The notes below the pieces were generated by a model that searched no databases, had not been told where the DNA came from, and saw only the letters and a program-made list of their open reading frames with translations. A stretch of DNA of 64,000 nucleotides from Coccinella septempunctata. Its lineage: Eukaryota > Arthropoda > Insecta > Coleoptera > Coccinellidae. Below are positions 33,759 through 44,345 of this stretch, one piece after another. Where the stretch lies: positions 42,272,116 to 42,336,115 of the forward strand of contig NC_058190.1 of the NCBI RefSeq assembly GCF_907165205.1, written 5' to 3'. Positions within the stretch are counted from its first letter, which is position 1. Every line of letters starts with the position of its first letter. The position numbers and the translations under genes are program-made.

Positions 33759-36689
33759 CTATCTGTTTCCATCAGTTTTATAACTCATATACTCTTCTAT
33801 ACTGTAGGGTTCAAGATTTATTAAGAACTGCTTCAACATCTGCCTAAATTGTTTTTCGACTGTGGCATTCTTGATCTTGTCATCCAGCTTATTGAAGAGT
33901 TTAATACCCATGTAGTACGGGCTTTTTTCGTAGAGTGTCAAGCGATGGATAGGGTATAAAATGTCGTCCTTACGCGTATTGTAGCAATGATTTGACCGAG
34001 GAAATACTTGACTATTCTTATATACGAAAACAAGGATTTCAAATATATACAATGCATACATTGTGAGCATTCTCTTCGATCTAAAGACTCCTCTACATGA
34101 TTGTAAATAGGACATGTTGAATATAACTCTTATGACACGTTTCTGCGTAACAAAAATATCTTGCATGGCAGAACTAGATCCCCAAAATATTATACCATAT
34201 CGGGCTCTTCCTTGGAAATTAGCAAAATACAGTGTTCTCCTGGCCGTGTCATTAAGATATTTTGACACAATTCTTATGCAATAGCAGATGTTGTTCAGTT
34301 TCTTATTCAGGGAATCGATTTGATGAGACCAGTCCAACTGCTCATCCACATAAATACCTAGGAACTTCGAGACACTTTTTATTTCGAGCTGTGTATTTTC
34401 AACGGTAATCATTTCAGGTATTTCTATTTTGTTCTGCTTAGTCCTAAAGATAACGACAGTTGTTTTATCCTTGTTGATACATAATTTATTTTTCCTGAAC
34501 CACTCCACCAAGGCACCGAAAACGAAATCAGTTTTTTCAACAAGGCATCGAATATTTGGTCCTTGCACTGCCACACTGGTGTCATCTGCGAACTGTGTTA
34601 AGCTGGAATCTTGTTGGTCTATCACAGGATCCATGAATCGAGTCAAGCTGTTCAAATGGTCCATTATAAGGCTCAAGTCATTCACATATATGAGAAACAA
34701 GAGTGCACCCAATATGCTGCCTTGAACAACTCCAACCATGTTCTCAAGAATGTCTGATTTAGTCATTGTACCTCCTTGCAGAATAACCACTCTTTGGGTC
34801 CTATTTTTCAAATATGATTCAAACCATTTTAATGCCCATCCTCTTATTCCATATTTTTCGAGTTTCTTTAGGAGAATGTTCCTGTCTAAACAATCAAAGG
34901 CCTTCGACAAGTCCAAGAATATGCCCATGCCCATACTGCCCTTCTCTAAATATTTCAGGATTGCTTGTGTGAGCTGAAAAATAGCACTTTGTGTTGATTT
35001 GTTAGTCAGGTAACCATGTTGACTTTCGGTAATTATGTTGCATTCTGTTAGGAATTTGGTCACTCTAACATACACCACTTGTTCGAATAGCTTTGAGAAC
35101 CCCGAGAGTAAGCCTATTGGTCTATAATTATCGAAGCAGTTTTTATCCCCTTTGCCTTTGTACACTGGCCGAATTGCTGCTAGCTTTAGAGTGTCTGGAA
35201 ATATTCCTTCTTTGAGAGAGTTATTCACGATGTGACAAAAAATCTCAGTAATTGCTGGCAATATTTCACGAATAAGAGAAGTTGGGATTTCATCTTCACC
35301 TGAACTATGCTTGTTTTTTAACTTTTTATTCAGTGCTATTAGTTCTTCTTCTGTAACTGGCTCCAATACTATTGATCTATCGTTTTCGAATTTGAAAGTA
35401 TATTCTTTTCCTTCTTCACTAGTTTTCATCAAGTCTGGGATAATGTCGATTAGATATTTATTGTAGGCATTTGCTACCTCATTTGTATTTCCATCGATAA
35501 AGCATTCACTTGATTTTTTCGTCTTGCCAGTAATTTCCTTGTAAATAGTCCACATACACTTATTCTTATCGTCAGAGTTATTTATTCTATTTTCATAATT
35601 TTCCGATCTGGCCCTTACTAATAATTTTTCATATTCTTTTTTTTCTGCACAATACAAATCTTTATAATGTCCATTTAATTGTTTCAAAAATAGGAGATTA
35701 TCTAATTTAATTTTCTTCTGTTGGATCGCTTCATTTGTCTCATATAGTTTTTGCCTAGATTTATAGCCTTGATTGAATAATTTTTTCGGGAATTTTTGAT
35801 TAAATATAGTCATAAAGATTTTCATGAAAATATGCCATTGTTTATTCACATTCTCATTATCTACCTCGTAAATTTCATTCCAGTTTTGTTCTTTTAAGTC
35901 ATCAAAGAATTCATTTTTACTCATCACATCAAAAAATCTTTTATAATAAGGGGAATTCCTTGTCTGTAAATCTAAACTGAGTACAATTTTTTGAGCTGTA
36001 TGGTCTGAAATTGTCGTAAACAATACTGAACTTGAGATGCACTGATCAGGTAAATTTGTAAAAATGTTATCGATACATGATTTTGAGGTAGGTGTTATTC
36101 TGGTGTTTTCAAAAATTGAAGGATACAAATTGAAAGACGCTAATACAGCCAGAAGTTGTGATCCAAAATTATTATGTTCGAGCAGCTCAACGTTAAAATC
36201 TCCCAATACAAATACCTTCTTGTTCTCTGATATGATCATATGCAGTATCAGCTCTAGCTTCCCGAGGAAAATTTTGAAATCTCCCTTAGGGGGTCTGTAT
36301 ATTGATATTATAATAATATTTTCTTTCTTGAGTTTACATTCAATACTAGCGCATTCAAATATGCTCTCCGATGAAAGCATTTCAATTTTTTTTCTTTTTT
36401 TATATTCCAATTTTTCAGACAAATATATAGCTGTACCCCCATAACCATTCCTCCTACAAAAGCTAGCAGCTAGTTTGAAGTTTTCAACATTGAAACATTT
36501 CAATTGTTCTTGTGTTTTCCAATGTTCTGAGATACATAGACATTTACAATCATCGTTACTTTCTAGTAGAGCATTTACTAAGTCTATACTATTACCCACG
36601 GATTGTACATTTTGGTGTATAATACTAAAGTTTCCACAGTTGTCACTTACTTGATTTTGTTTAGTTGTCCCTGGATTCGATTCTTTCAT
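33759..36689 (-). CDS. Non-LTR ORF2: apurinic-type endonuclease and reverse transcriptase
   Basis: This is a 976-residue open frame. The N-terminal endonuclease (about 20-240) shows HQNVQSV, ISEHW with E55, YGGTAIY, SIYRPP, LGDFN at 162-166, and SDH at 228-230. The RT (about 500-780) shows RPVYKGKGD, FLDLSKAFD at 591-599 (motif A), QGSILGALLFLIYVNDL at about 656-672, and FADD at 700-703 (motif C). No C-terminal RNase H is apparent. The protein nicks target DNA and reverse transcribes the element's own RNA at the nick. Its ATG overlaps the ORF1 stop as ATGA (36689-36686), suggesting translation by termination-reinitiation. All catalytic motifs are intact. The clade is given only as jockey/CR1-like. 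Confidence 0.95.
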   Translation of the reverse strand: MKESNPGTTKQNQVSDNCGNFSIIHQNVQSVGNSIDLVNALLESNDDCKCLCISEHWKTQEQLKCFNVENFKLAASFCRRNGYGGTAIYLSEKLEYKKRKKIEMLSSESIFECASIECKLKKENIIIISIYRPPKGDFKIFLGKLELILHMIISENKKVFVLGDFNVELLEHNNFGSQLLAVLASFNLYPSIFENTRITPTSKSCIDNIFTNLPDQCISSSVLFTTISDHTAQKIVLSLDLQTRNSPYYKRFFDVMSKNEFFDDLKEQNWNEIYEVDNENVNKQWHIFMKIFMTIFNQKFPKKLFNQGYKSRQKLYETNEAIQQKKIKLDNLLFLKQLNGHYKDLYCAEKKEYEKLLVRARSENYENRINNSDDKNKCMWTIYKEITGKTKKSSECFIDGNTNEVANAYNKYLIDIIPDLMKTSEEGKEYTFKFENDRSIVLEPVTEEELIALNKKLKNKHSSGEDEIPTSLIREILPAITEIFCHIVNNSLKEGIFPDTLKLAAIRPVYKGKGDKNCFDNYRPIGLLSGFSKLFEQVVYVRVTKFLTECNIITESQHGYLTNKSTQSAIFQLTQAILKYLEKGSMGMGIFLDLSKAFDCLDRNILLKKLEKYGIRGWALKWFESYLKNRTQRVVILQGGTMTKSDILENMVGVVQGSILGALLFLIYVNDLSLIMDHLNSLTRFMDPVIDQQDSSLTQFADDTSVAVQGPNIRCLVEKTDFVFGALVEWFRKNKLCINKDKTTVVIFRTKQNKIEIPEMITVENTQLEIKSVSKFLGIYVDEQLDWSHQIDSLNKKLNNICYCIRIVSKYLNDTARRTLYFANFQGRARYGIIFWGSSSAMQDIFVTQKRVIRVIFNMSYLQSCRGVFRSKRMLTMYALYIFEILVFVYKNSQVFPRSNHCYNTRKDDILYPIHRLTLYEKSPYYMGIKLFNKLDDKIKNATVEKQFRQMLKQFLINLEPYSIEEYMSYKTDGNR

Positions 36690-38221
36690 AAAAAATCAGT
36701 TTGCTCATCACCATCACCATTGAAGTTGATATATTGGCGTTGCTTTTCCCTTCTTTGTATATAGGCTGGACATTTCTGATCTCTTGCAGAGTGTCTCCTA
36801 TCCTTAATACCCAAACGTTTGCAATTTGGACAGTTTAATGGATCTTTATTGGTGCACTCCTTCGATTCATGTCTACCACTACATTTGTGACAGCATGGCT
36901 CTGCTCGACAATGTTTGGCTATATGCCCGAAGTTACTACATCTAAAACACATTGCTATATCCACAAATTCTTGAACATACAATTTAGTGAGGTCAAAGTG
37001 TAACGATTCGTTTTTAATCAGCCATTTAAAAACCTGCGGAGATGTTTCAAATATCCAGTTTTCTTTCATATTATTCCTACATACCTTTTTTGCGATGAAT
37101 TTGAGGCTATTTTCCACCTGTGGGCCAAAAATTTCTGTCATCTGCGGGTTATCTTCTATCAGCTCCTTCCTGAAGATATCTTCTTGATAGCCTTTCTTGA
37201 TTCCCGTTATCATAATCATTGGATCCTTGTTTTGTATGTTCTTTGTCTGAAGACTGCCTTGTTTTTTCAAAATTTCCTGAATCCGTTTTTGTTGCTCGTC
37301 ATTATAGCATTCAAATATTACTCCTCCTTTCTGCAAGTGTCTAATATTTTTTAGAGTTTCATTTTTGCCCAATTCTTTAAATTTTAGCTTGACATTTTTT
37401 ACGATGTCGCAAGTTTCTTCTCTATTATTTGAATTTATCAATATTTCATATTTATTTTCCTTTTCCGGAGTTTTCCATTTTTGAGTTTTAGTTGTTTCCG
37501 TATTTTTCCTTGTAGTGAGTATCGAACTGTAAGTCTTGATTTGTGAATGATTTTCCTGGTATACTTCTCTGTCAATCTCTGTATCTCTATTAATTTCGTC
37601 GGGCTTGAGGATATTACTTTTAGGATGATTTTCTTTGCGGTTTTCTGTTTCGAGTTTTCCAAATCTATAAACAAGTTTAGTCACTTTTTCGTGGAGTTTG
37701 AAAACTGCCTTCCTTAATTGTTCTTGATCCGTCTTTTCAAGTTTTTCTTTCTCCGAAAAATCATTTAGATTTCTTAGCGCATCAAGTATAGTCTCTATTA
37801 TATTCTCCGTATTTTCCGAATCTCTACTGACTAATGGTAGGTTCATATCTATTTTTCCTATGGATGGTCCAGATATTGCTATGTGTCCATCTCCTGTTCT
37901 CTTGACTTCAGGTGGAGTACGCATTACGGTCTTCTTTGGTGTGAAAACTTCGTTATATTCATCCTGTTGTTGTTCCTTTAAGTTTTGAACCTGCCCTCGT
38001 ACATTATGTTCATTGATAACTTCTTCATTCATAATATCGCTCACGTTATCAGAGGTGGTTCCAGCTGTTTTCACTTCCTTCGAGATAATGGTGTTGTTTA
38101 CCTCCGGGAGAACTGAATCGGTTCTAGATTTCCCTGACAAATTCCTAGTTATTGGACCACTATTTGCCTTTATTTGTTTCTTCCTTGCGTTAATCTTTTC
38201 GTTCTCGTTTTTCTCCGACAT
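36686..38221 (-). CDS. Non-LTR ORF1: gag-like protein with zinc knuckles
   Basis: This 511-residue protein starts MSEKNENEKINARKKQIKAN. The first 220 residues are charged and low-complexity, with a probable coiled coil near 140-200 (LEKTDQEQLRKAVFKLHEKV). A folded segment at about 250-420 probably corresponds to the RRM-like part of such ORF1 proteins. At 425-484 come three zinc-knuckle-like units: CFRCSNFGHIAKHC, CCHKCSGRHESKEC and a variant CPNCKRLG...C. Proteins of this type bind element RNA to form the RNP. The stop codon overlaps the ORF2 start by four bases. No internal stop is present. Confidence 0.92.
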   Translation of the reverse strand: MSEKNENEKINARKKQIKANSGPITRNLSGKSRTDSVLPEVNNTIISKEVKTAGTTSDNVSDIMNEEVINEHNVRGQVQNLKEQQQDEYNEVFTPKKTVMRTPPEVKRTGDGHIAISGPSIGKIDMNLPLVSRDSENTENIIETILDALRNLNDFSEKEKLEKTDQEQLRKAVFKLHEKVTKLVYRFGKLETENRKENHPKSNILKPDEINRDTEIDREVYQENHSQIKTYSSILTTRKNTETTKTQKWKTPEKENKYEILINSNNREETCDIVKNVKLKFKELGKNETLKNIRHLQKGGVIFECYNDEQQKRIQEILKKQGSLQTKNIQNKDPMIMITGIKKGYQEDIFRKELIEDNPQMTEIFGPQVENSLKFIAKKVCRNNMKENWIFETSPQVFKWLIKNESLHFDLTKLYVQEFVDIAMCFRCSNFGHIAKHCRAEPCCHKCSGRHESKECTNKDPLNCPNCKRLGIKDRRHSARDQKCPAYIQRREKQRQYINFNGDGDEQTDFL

Positions 38222-38450
38222 AATATAAAATTATTCCGAATTTTCTTAAACAAAATACACTGTTATAAACTCGAATCTTCGGGATCGAACGAGTACGGTG
38301 TGCATTCGGTTCGCGATATATTAAAAGTTAAAGTTAAAAGATGATTCCTCGATGACAATAAGTAGGGGTAGTTCCTATAAATTTTTTTCGAAATCGACCT
38401 CCCTTCCAAGATACCGCCTTTGGAAGGCGATGACGAGTTGACAGTTTTGA

Positions 38451-39799
38451 ATTTTTTTTACGGGTTCTTAAATACACTGAGTCATGAAACTATTACATAA
38501 TATGAAGCAATAAGTAGATGTTACTCACATAATTTTTTTAGATCTCATAACTTTATTATTAGGGGTTGAAAATAACAACCCCTTATGATTTTCCTTCAAA
38601 AATTGTTTTCGTGGGATAGATTTTCTAAAAATAAAATTCTCTTATGGTTTCCCATTCAATTCTGGAAAAAAAAGTCTCTTGCAAAATTTCGATACATTCG
38701 ATACTTTTCTCGGAATAAATAAAAACTTGCAAGTAGTTCTGATCACTGTTCATTCCATTTCATCGTATGAATGTTCAATAGAATGACTATCTCCCGCTAA
38801 AATACAAGGTATTTTGTTTTTCCAAGGGTAGCACAGCTCATTATGAAAATTTGAAAAGGCTATATCTTTTTACCAGGGCTGAATCGAAAAAAAATTGTAT
38901 AGAAAAGAGTGTTTCTTTTAACCTTAAGAATTTACTGTTAAAATATTTATTTTATACCAGTCAAAGACTCACCCTGTCTATGAGCTAATCCTGAAAAACA
39001 CTCCTTAGAGTAGCTTGGTTTTTACAACTGCTGAAAATAACTACTGGAAAATTCATCAAAAGTCAATCTAGCTATAAGAAGGTAATTTCACTTTCATAAC
39101 GTTCTGTTGTTTAAGCTCCATTAAAGAAAATAGACCCCACAATTTGCCTCCAATTTTTTTGGGTGATACAAGGATAGGTAATCAACCTTTTCAGTTTTCT
39201 AATAAGGTTTCAACCTTTATAGAAAGAAATTAATGTTGAGATAAAACCCAAACAGAGGTTCGTGTAGCTTATGTCATCATATTTCCAACATTGCAAATTT
39301 TGTTTTATAGCGGTTCATCAAAAGAACAATTATTCATTAATACGATAATGACAATCACCTTACCTGATGCAAAGGCTGAAAGTTCATGACCCACTCACGA
39401 GTTTTTAAGAATTTAGTGACATCCATCATGCTTTCTAACACTCCCAACACTCATTTATTTCTCATCAGAAGTCCCCTAATATGATGAATACAGTCTGGTG
39501 TTCATAAATGCGGTTTTAAATATTCTTTCGGGCACGTGTGTCAGGCCCAATGGTAATGAAAAAAGGTAATAATTTACTTCTTGTATAATCTGAAATTGGT
39601 TATACCTTCTTTCTTTTCCCATGTGAAACTTCCCGACCAAATATTTATTTTCTGGTTATCCCAAGTATGGAACTGATATATGACGATTTTGTACCCATTC
39701 GCTGAAATTGAATTAGTTGCGTGGGTGCTAAATATTGAGTATTTTCTGTTTAACATCTGCGTATTATTCCGGTTCAATAGGAAATAAGTTTGAAATGAT
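38451..39799. other. Unassigned, with one dispersed-repeat block
   Basis: About 38825-38980 (GCTCATTATGAAAATTTGAA, later TTACTGTTAAAATATTT and GTCAAAGACT) resembles 44645-44770, so it is a dispersed repeat of unknown type. The remainder shows nothing. Confidence 0.5.
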
Positions 39800-41517
39800 T
39801 TTTATCCATATTTCTGAAACTATTCACTTTACAGACAAAGTTTAAGTACATTTTTTGCTCATTTTAACCTGCTCTACTTGATGAACAAGAAAAAATTTGA
39901 ATTTTTAACTTTAATTTTTGAAGACTCTGTATATCAGAAAGCTGAAAATAGAGATGTAACGTATGATCCAATATGTTGACGAGAGCTGGGCAAAAACTGG
40001 TTTGATACGTTCATCAGAAAACTATACTCCATTCACATTTATTTTGGCAGTCGGTTGGCCATGAAATAATTTTCTCAAGTTTTTGTAACTAGAACGGAGT
40101 AAGGATGGCACTAATGAAATGTCGTTAATATCATAACGCCGTTGTCACAACTCATATCAATTTTTATTAAGAAAATGCCGAAAGTGATTGAAAAAAGAGA
40201 CAGGGTTTCAGGAAGTGCTATTTAGAATTCAGGTCCGCTCATTTAAATAGTTATACCCTGATACTCTAAAATCCACAATACGTCAGACGGTAGCGAACAT
40301 ATTCAATGTAAGAGAATTTATACAATGTTTCATCTGAATCTAAACGATTTATAATTCAGCCAAATATTTCCACAATCAGAAAGATTGTGAATGAAGAGGA
40401 TGACAAAGAATTTCCTTCTATTGGGAGACGAAAAAAAGTGGTAGCATTTGAGAATTTTATGTTTGAGTGAATTAATGCTAAAAGTTCACTAAAGGATTTT
40501 CGATTAATGTCATCGTAGAATAAGTTCCCGAAAATTGATTTTTCCATTTTCATTTGACTTGTCCTATACATTGTGAATGTCTTAAGGTAGGTACCAATAA
40601 ATACCTAATTATTATTATTATATCAATGTTTTGAGATGAACAGCCACAAATACGCGCCAGTTGTCCTGTTAATTGTTTATTCATGAGAAATTTTTGTTCA
40701 AAGGTAATACTTTACTTGAAACTTCCTTTAATTCCTTTTACTTATATTGATACTAGATGATTTTTGTTGAAGAATTTAACATTTTTTAATTATCTGTTGA
40801 TTCCTTCGGGAGATACCCATTCCCAACCACTGCATCATATGCATTTCATCTTCGGGTTAATATTTTTGAAATCTACAACTGATGTAACGTATTCAAACTT
40901 TAGCCAAAGAAGATAATGAACATTAACTCTCCTCAAGCTAGTGCATATTATGATATTATACTGACCTCTTGTATTTTCCATGCAAATAACTGGATTTGGT
41001 ATGCCTTCAATCATTTTGTATAAACTTCAATTATGTTCGTCACATATTTTCCGAAGAGATTCGACATTGTGCATGATAAAATACGTAATAACAGAAACTT
41101 TTACATGGAACGGGCAACATAGCGTTGATTTAAAACCAGAAAATGTTTTGACAAGCGTCATAACCCCACATTTTCGTATTATACAGAGTGAAATTTCCGT
41201 GGTAACCGAGTGCTTAAATAAAAGTGAATGGAGTATAGTACATATCGGCTATTTTAGTGAGCACCTATACAGCTGTCAAAATATCTCAGAATCGGTGCTG
41301 TATAGGGCCATGGTTGTCATACCAAAGTTACCTTAAAATTTGACCAGGAATTCAAAAATGCAGTAATATACAGGGTGTTCCATTTCCCCAACAGGGAAAA
41401 AACTGAGCACCCTGTTATCGATTACTGACAAGTTTTGTATTCAACTTTTTCTTCTAGCTCCTTTAGTTTCCACAATAAGATATAGGGACACTTTAACTCG
41501 GACACCCTGTGCCTACT
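39800..41517 (+). repeat. Dispersed repeat (copy 2) interrupted by a nested element
   Basis: Two blocks, 39800-40024 and 41236-41517, are collinear with the complement of 8973-9606. The second ends at a CACCCTGTG motif (41503-41511). Between them lies a 1.2-kb TIR element. Joining the two blocks restores the order seen in the uninterrupted copy. Confidence 0.8.
40025..41235. mobile_element. Nested non-autonomous TIR element
   Basis: The left end TACTCCATTCACATTTATTT and the complement of the right end (TACTCCATTCACTTTTATTT) form terminal inverted repeats of about 30 bp with a few mismatches. TA borders both sides. No transposase frame is present. The insertion interrupts the dispersed repeat in the ...GAAAACTA|... 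context, which gives an empty-site reference at about 9175. Confidence 0.82.
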
Positions 41518-42407
41518 CTAAATGAGCAATGACACGAAAAGCGTTCTAGTAAAGTCAACATCTGAATGCCCAATGCCGTCTCAAAGAGCTCAATTTTCGA
41601 TCCGTTTCAACATTAATCATGCGAAGAATCGACTGGAAATCCGCTCACAACAGAAGGCAATCATTCACTTACCGATTCGCGACATCGTTAGCGATTCGAA
41701 CCATTCGACTCGCATTTGTAGGTCATATACCTGCTCAATTTTTCTCTTCGCTTACGTATTTTCAATTGGTCCCTAGCACAAGTTGACTTTTTCGATCGGA
41801 CTAATCTCTTCATCGAACGGCGCGACATAAAAACGACATGACAAAAACCTATTATTATGGAGAATAAAAGCGGTACTCAGAGCAGTTTTCTCTAGATATT
41901 GATTTATGTAACTATAAAAGACCCTTTCATCTTTGACCGTTTGAAATTGCAGCGTTCCTTGAAAATTGGTTGCTTTCACGTTAGATGAAACCTGTACATT
42001 TTTTCACGGATCACAGATTGATGAGGTGGTTGATGGTTTCCGACAACGGTGATCTAAGCAGCTGTCGTCAATGTCATGGAAGTATGGTTCGCTTAATGCC
42101 CTGGGTACAATATGGAATATGGAGTGTCATCTTTGAGATACGGCTGGAGAAATTTCTCGAGTAAAAGGTAGAAGTGCGATGGAATTGATTATGTTTCATT
42201 TTTTCATGTGGGGAAGTTATACAGGTTGTTTTCTAAAGATAGGGCAAAACTACTCGAGATTCCTTATCCGTAAACATCAAATGTACATTTGATACATCAA
42301 TGTACCTTTCGAAGGGGTGTCATAAATGGTAAATTTTCTCATGTTTTTTGAGATTGGTTATCGGGTGCAAACTGAGTCAAAAAAGGGCCACTATTAGTTA
42401 ATTTCCC
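41518..42407. other. Unassigned sequence
   Basis: Nothing recognised; the frames at 41522-41979 show no domain. Confidence 0.5.
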
Positions 42408-42456
42408 TTTATTGATTCCTAAGCTTTCGCTTCTTTCTGTGTAGCTTCATCAGAGG
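42408..42456 (-). ncRNA. Hammerhead-ribozyme-like motif of a Penelope element
   Basis: The minus strand reads CTGATGAAGC, 13 bases, then GCGAAAGCTTAGGAATC. This resembles the CUGAUGA...GAAA core reported in the terminal repeats of Penelope-like elements, and it sits downstream of the endonuclease fragment, the expected place. Stem II is only two clear G-C pairs with a bulged A, so the copy may be inactive. It needs covariance-model confirmation. Confidence 0.4.
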
Positions 42457-42813
42457 TCTGAAATTTTTTATTATTAAAAACCAAAGCCATTAAAAACACG
42501 AATACAAAAACATTTTTTAAGTTTTACTCACTCAATGTGAGGTTTCACAAAAGCCTCGCTCCATCCGAGCAAAATACTATGGTCTGAAATTAGGTTCTCA
42601 GAAAACATCTGACGAATCTTTATGAAAAACACTCCAACCTTCAAGGATTGTGCAAATTGATGCAGATGAGTTAAAAGATTCTTGCTATATTTCATATATT
42701 TCAACAAAAACCTTTACCACACTGTCGGTAAATGGCACGGCTTATCTTACAGGTTATGTTCACAGAACATCGAATAACAGAAAGAAACAAACAATCCACT
42801 GACAAACACGGTA

Positions 42814-43161
42814 CTAACCTACACCAGAGGGATAAGAAGAAGAAGGAACCTCTGAGCCATTTGTTATATTATTATGTTTTTTCTTAATGAGCTGTACTAA
42901 ATTGCAGTAAATGGAATTTATTTCCCCTGTATCGCTCTGAATGTTCAGAGTATTTTCTTTAAATTGTACCTCCAACATTTCTTGGAAGCATCTTTTTTCT
43001 TGGTTTGGGCAAGATTTTATGACCCTGCAATCGTCAAATTTAAACTTGTGTCCTGTCTCTACTGTATGTTTGGACAGGCCACACTTGGGTTTCATTAATT
43101 GGCAGTCTCTTTTATGTTCTGCATGTTTCTCATGTTTTCTTTGAAATAAATGAATAGGCAA
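42814..43161 (-). pseudogene. C-terminal part of Penelope GIY-YIG endonuclease domain
   Basis: The 115-residue frame contains KCGLSKHTVETGHKFKFDDC, then a VIKSCPNQEKRCFQEMLEVQ segment and NTLNIQSDTGEINSIYCNLV. This order (S.H..ETGH.F.F, then a K/R..EML..Q segment, then N....D...N..Y) is typical of the C-terminal part of Penelope-like GIY-YIG domains. The GIY-YIG motif itself would lie upstream, but the homology ends near 43161. Confidence 0.65.
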
Positions 43162-43492
43162 GAAATTTTTCTATAAATGTATCAATTGTCTTCCATTTTT
43201 CTCAACAAAAATATAAATACAAACTTTACTGTTTTTTACGTCTACCAAAATACATACTTATTGCAATGTTCAGTCAATGCTTTTTACTCTTTCAATTCGT
43301 ATTTCTTGGATGGATTTAGATCATAGTCCATGCACTTTTTTGACAAACCAAACACTCCTATTTTTGTTTATAATGATGAAACACTTATCCTCTCAATTTT
43401 ATGGACGAAAAAGTGAGAAAAGTTCCCATTTTTTGCAAGCCATATCTCAGGATGTGTGCATCTGAGGGCCAGATATTTGAAATTTTGGTATG

Positions 43493-44345
43493 AAAATATA
43501 GGTTTTCAAACACGCTGAATCTATTGCGAATAATTTCGAATGCCTATCTTCCTTCGTTTAGATTTTCATCTTGGAAATGGCATTTTTCAAAAAGTGCAAA
43601 TTTCACTTGAGATTTCTTCAAGACAAGACAACGGTTCAGCTGAAATGGATGAAATTCTCAGATTTATTACTAGAAAAGTTGCTCTTTCAGAGTATGTATC
43701 ACATTTAGATGTACAATAGTTTTTCTGGAAGAAAAAATACTCGCAAGTTGACCATCGAAAAATTCCCAAAAAGATGGGGTCAGTTGAGACTTCCTCAAGA
43801 CCGAACGGTTGTGCCGAAATGGATAAAATTGTCAGATTTATTACTAGAAGAGTTGTCTCCTTTCATTCAGATTTTCATCTTGGAAATGGCATTTTTCAAA
43901 AATTGCAATTTTCAATCTGCGATATCTCCTGTTATATTCGTCTGATCGAATTGAGATTTCTAGTTATATAATCAGCGCTATCTAGGCTTCCACCCTAGCA
44001 CAAAAGCTCGATTTCGAAAATCTCGATTTTTTGGGTCAAAAATGAGCAAGGGCTTACACCCACCCAAAAGGACATATTTGCTAGTCTGGCTGAAAATCAG
44101 GACGTTCTATTACTGTCTTGGATATGGAGTGCATAGAATATGTTTTGAAGATTCTAGGAAACCAAACAGTTGTTGATTCCATAGAGAATTGCTCTCCAGA
44201 GAGCTCTTCGAAGCTCTTCGAAAATGAAAATTGGAAAAACAAAAAAAATTATTTTCGAACACGCTGAATCTTTTGCCAGCAATTTCGAAAGCCTATCTCC
44301 TTTCATTCAGATTTTCATCTTGGAAATGGCATTCTTCAAAAAGTC
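43493..44345 (+). repeat. Three diverged local repeats
   Basis: The core GATTTTCATCTTGGAAATGG followed by CATT(T/C)TTCAAAAA occurs at about 43561, 43871 and 44311. Flanking words are also shared: CACGCTGAATCT with AATTTCGAA in the first and third units, and TCAGATTTATTACTAGAA near the first and second. Spacing is irregular. It looks like an old repeat with insertions between copies. Confidence 0.7.

Larger units (their letters stand above)
33660..38450 (-). mobile_element. Near-complete non-LTR retrotransposon (jockey/CR1 superfamily-like)
   Basis: The element has two long open frames in LINE order, ORF1 (gag-like) then ORF2 (endonuclease plus RT). The 3' UTR carries an AATAAA signal (complement of 33686-33691) and ends in a pentanucleotide tail of four or five TTGAA units at 33660-33680. 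The 5' boundary is uncertain: sequence upstream of the ORF1 ATG (38221) to about 38450 may be 5' UTR, and I could not identify a target-site duplication. Two undamaged frames suggest recent insertion. Confidence 0.9.
42408..43161 (-). mobile_element. Penelope-like retroelement, 3' fragment
   Basis: This consists of the end of the GIY-YIG endonuclease frame followed by about 350 bp of 3' sequence with the hammerhead-like motif. The RT and the GIY-YIG core are absent, so it is 5'-truncated, as most such copies are. Confidence 0.65.

Noticed and set aside
34429..36444. Plus-strand frames across the non-LTR ORF2
   Set aside because: Antisense shadows of a clearly coding minus-strand frame.
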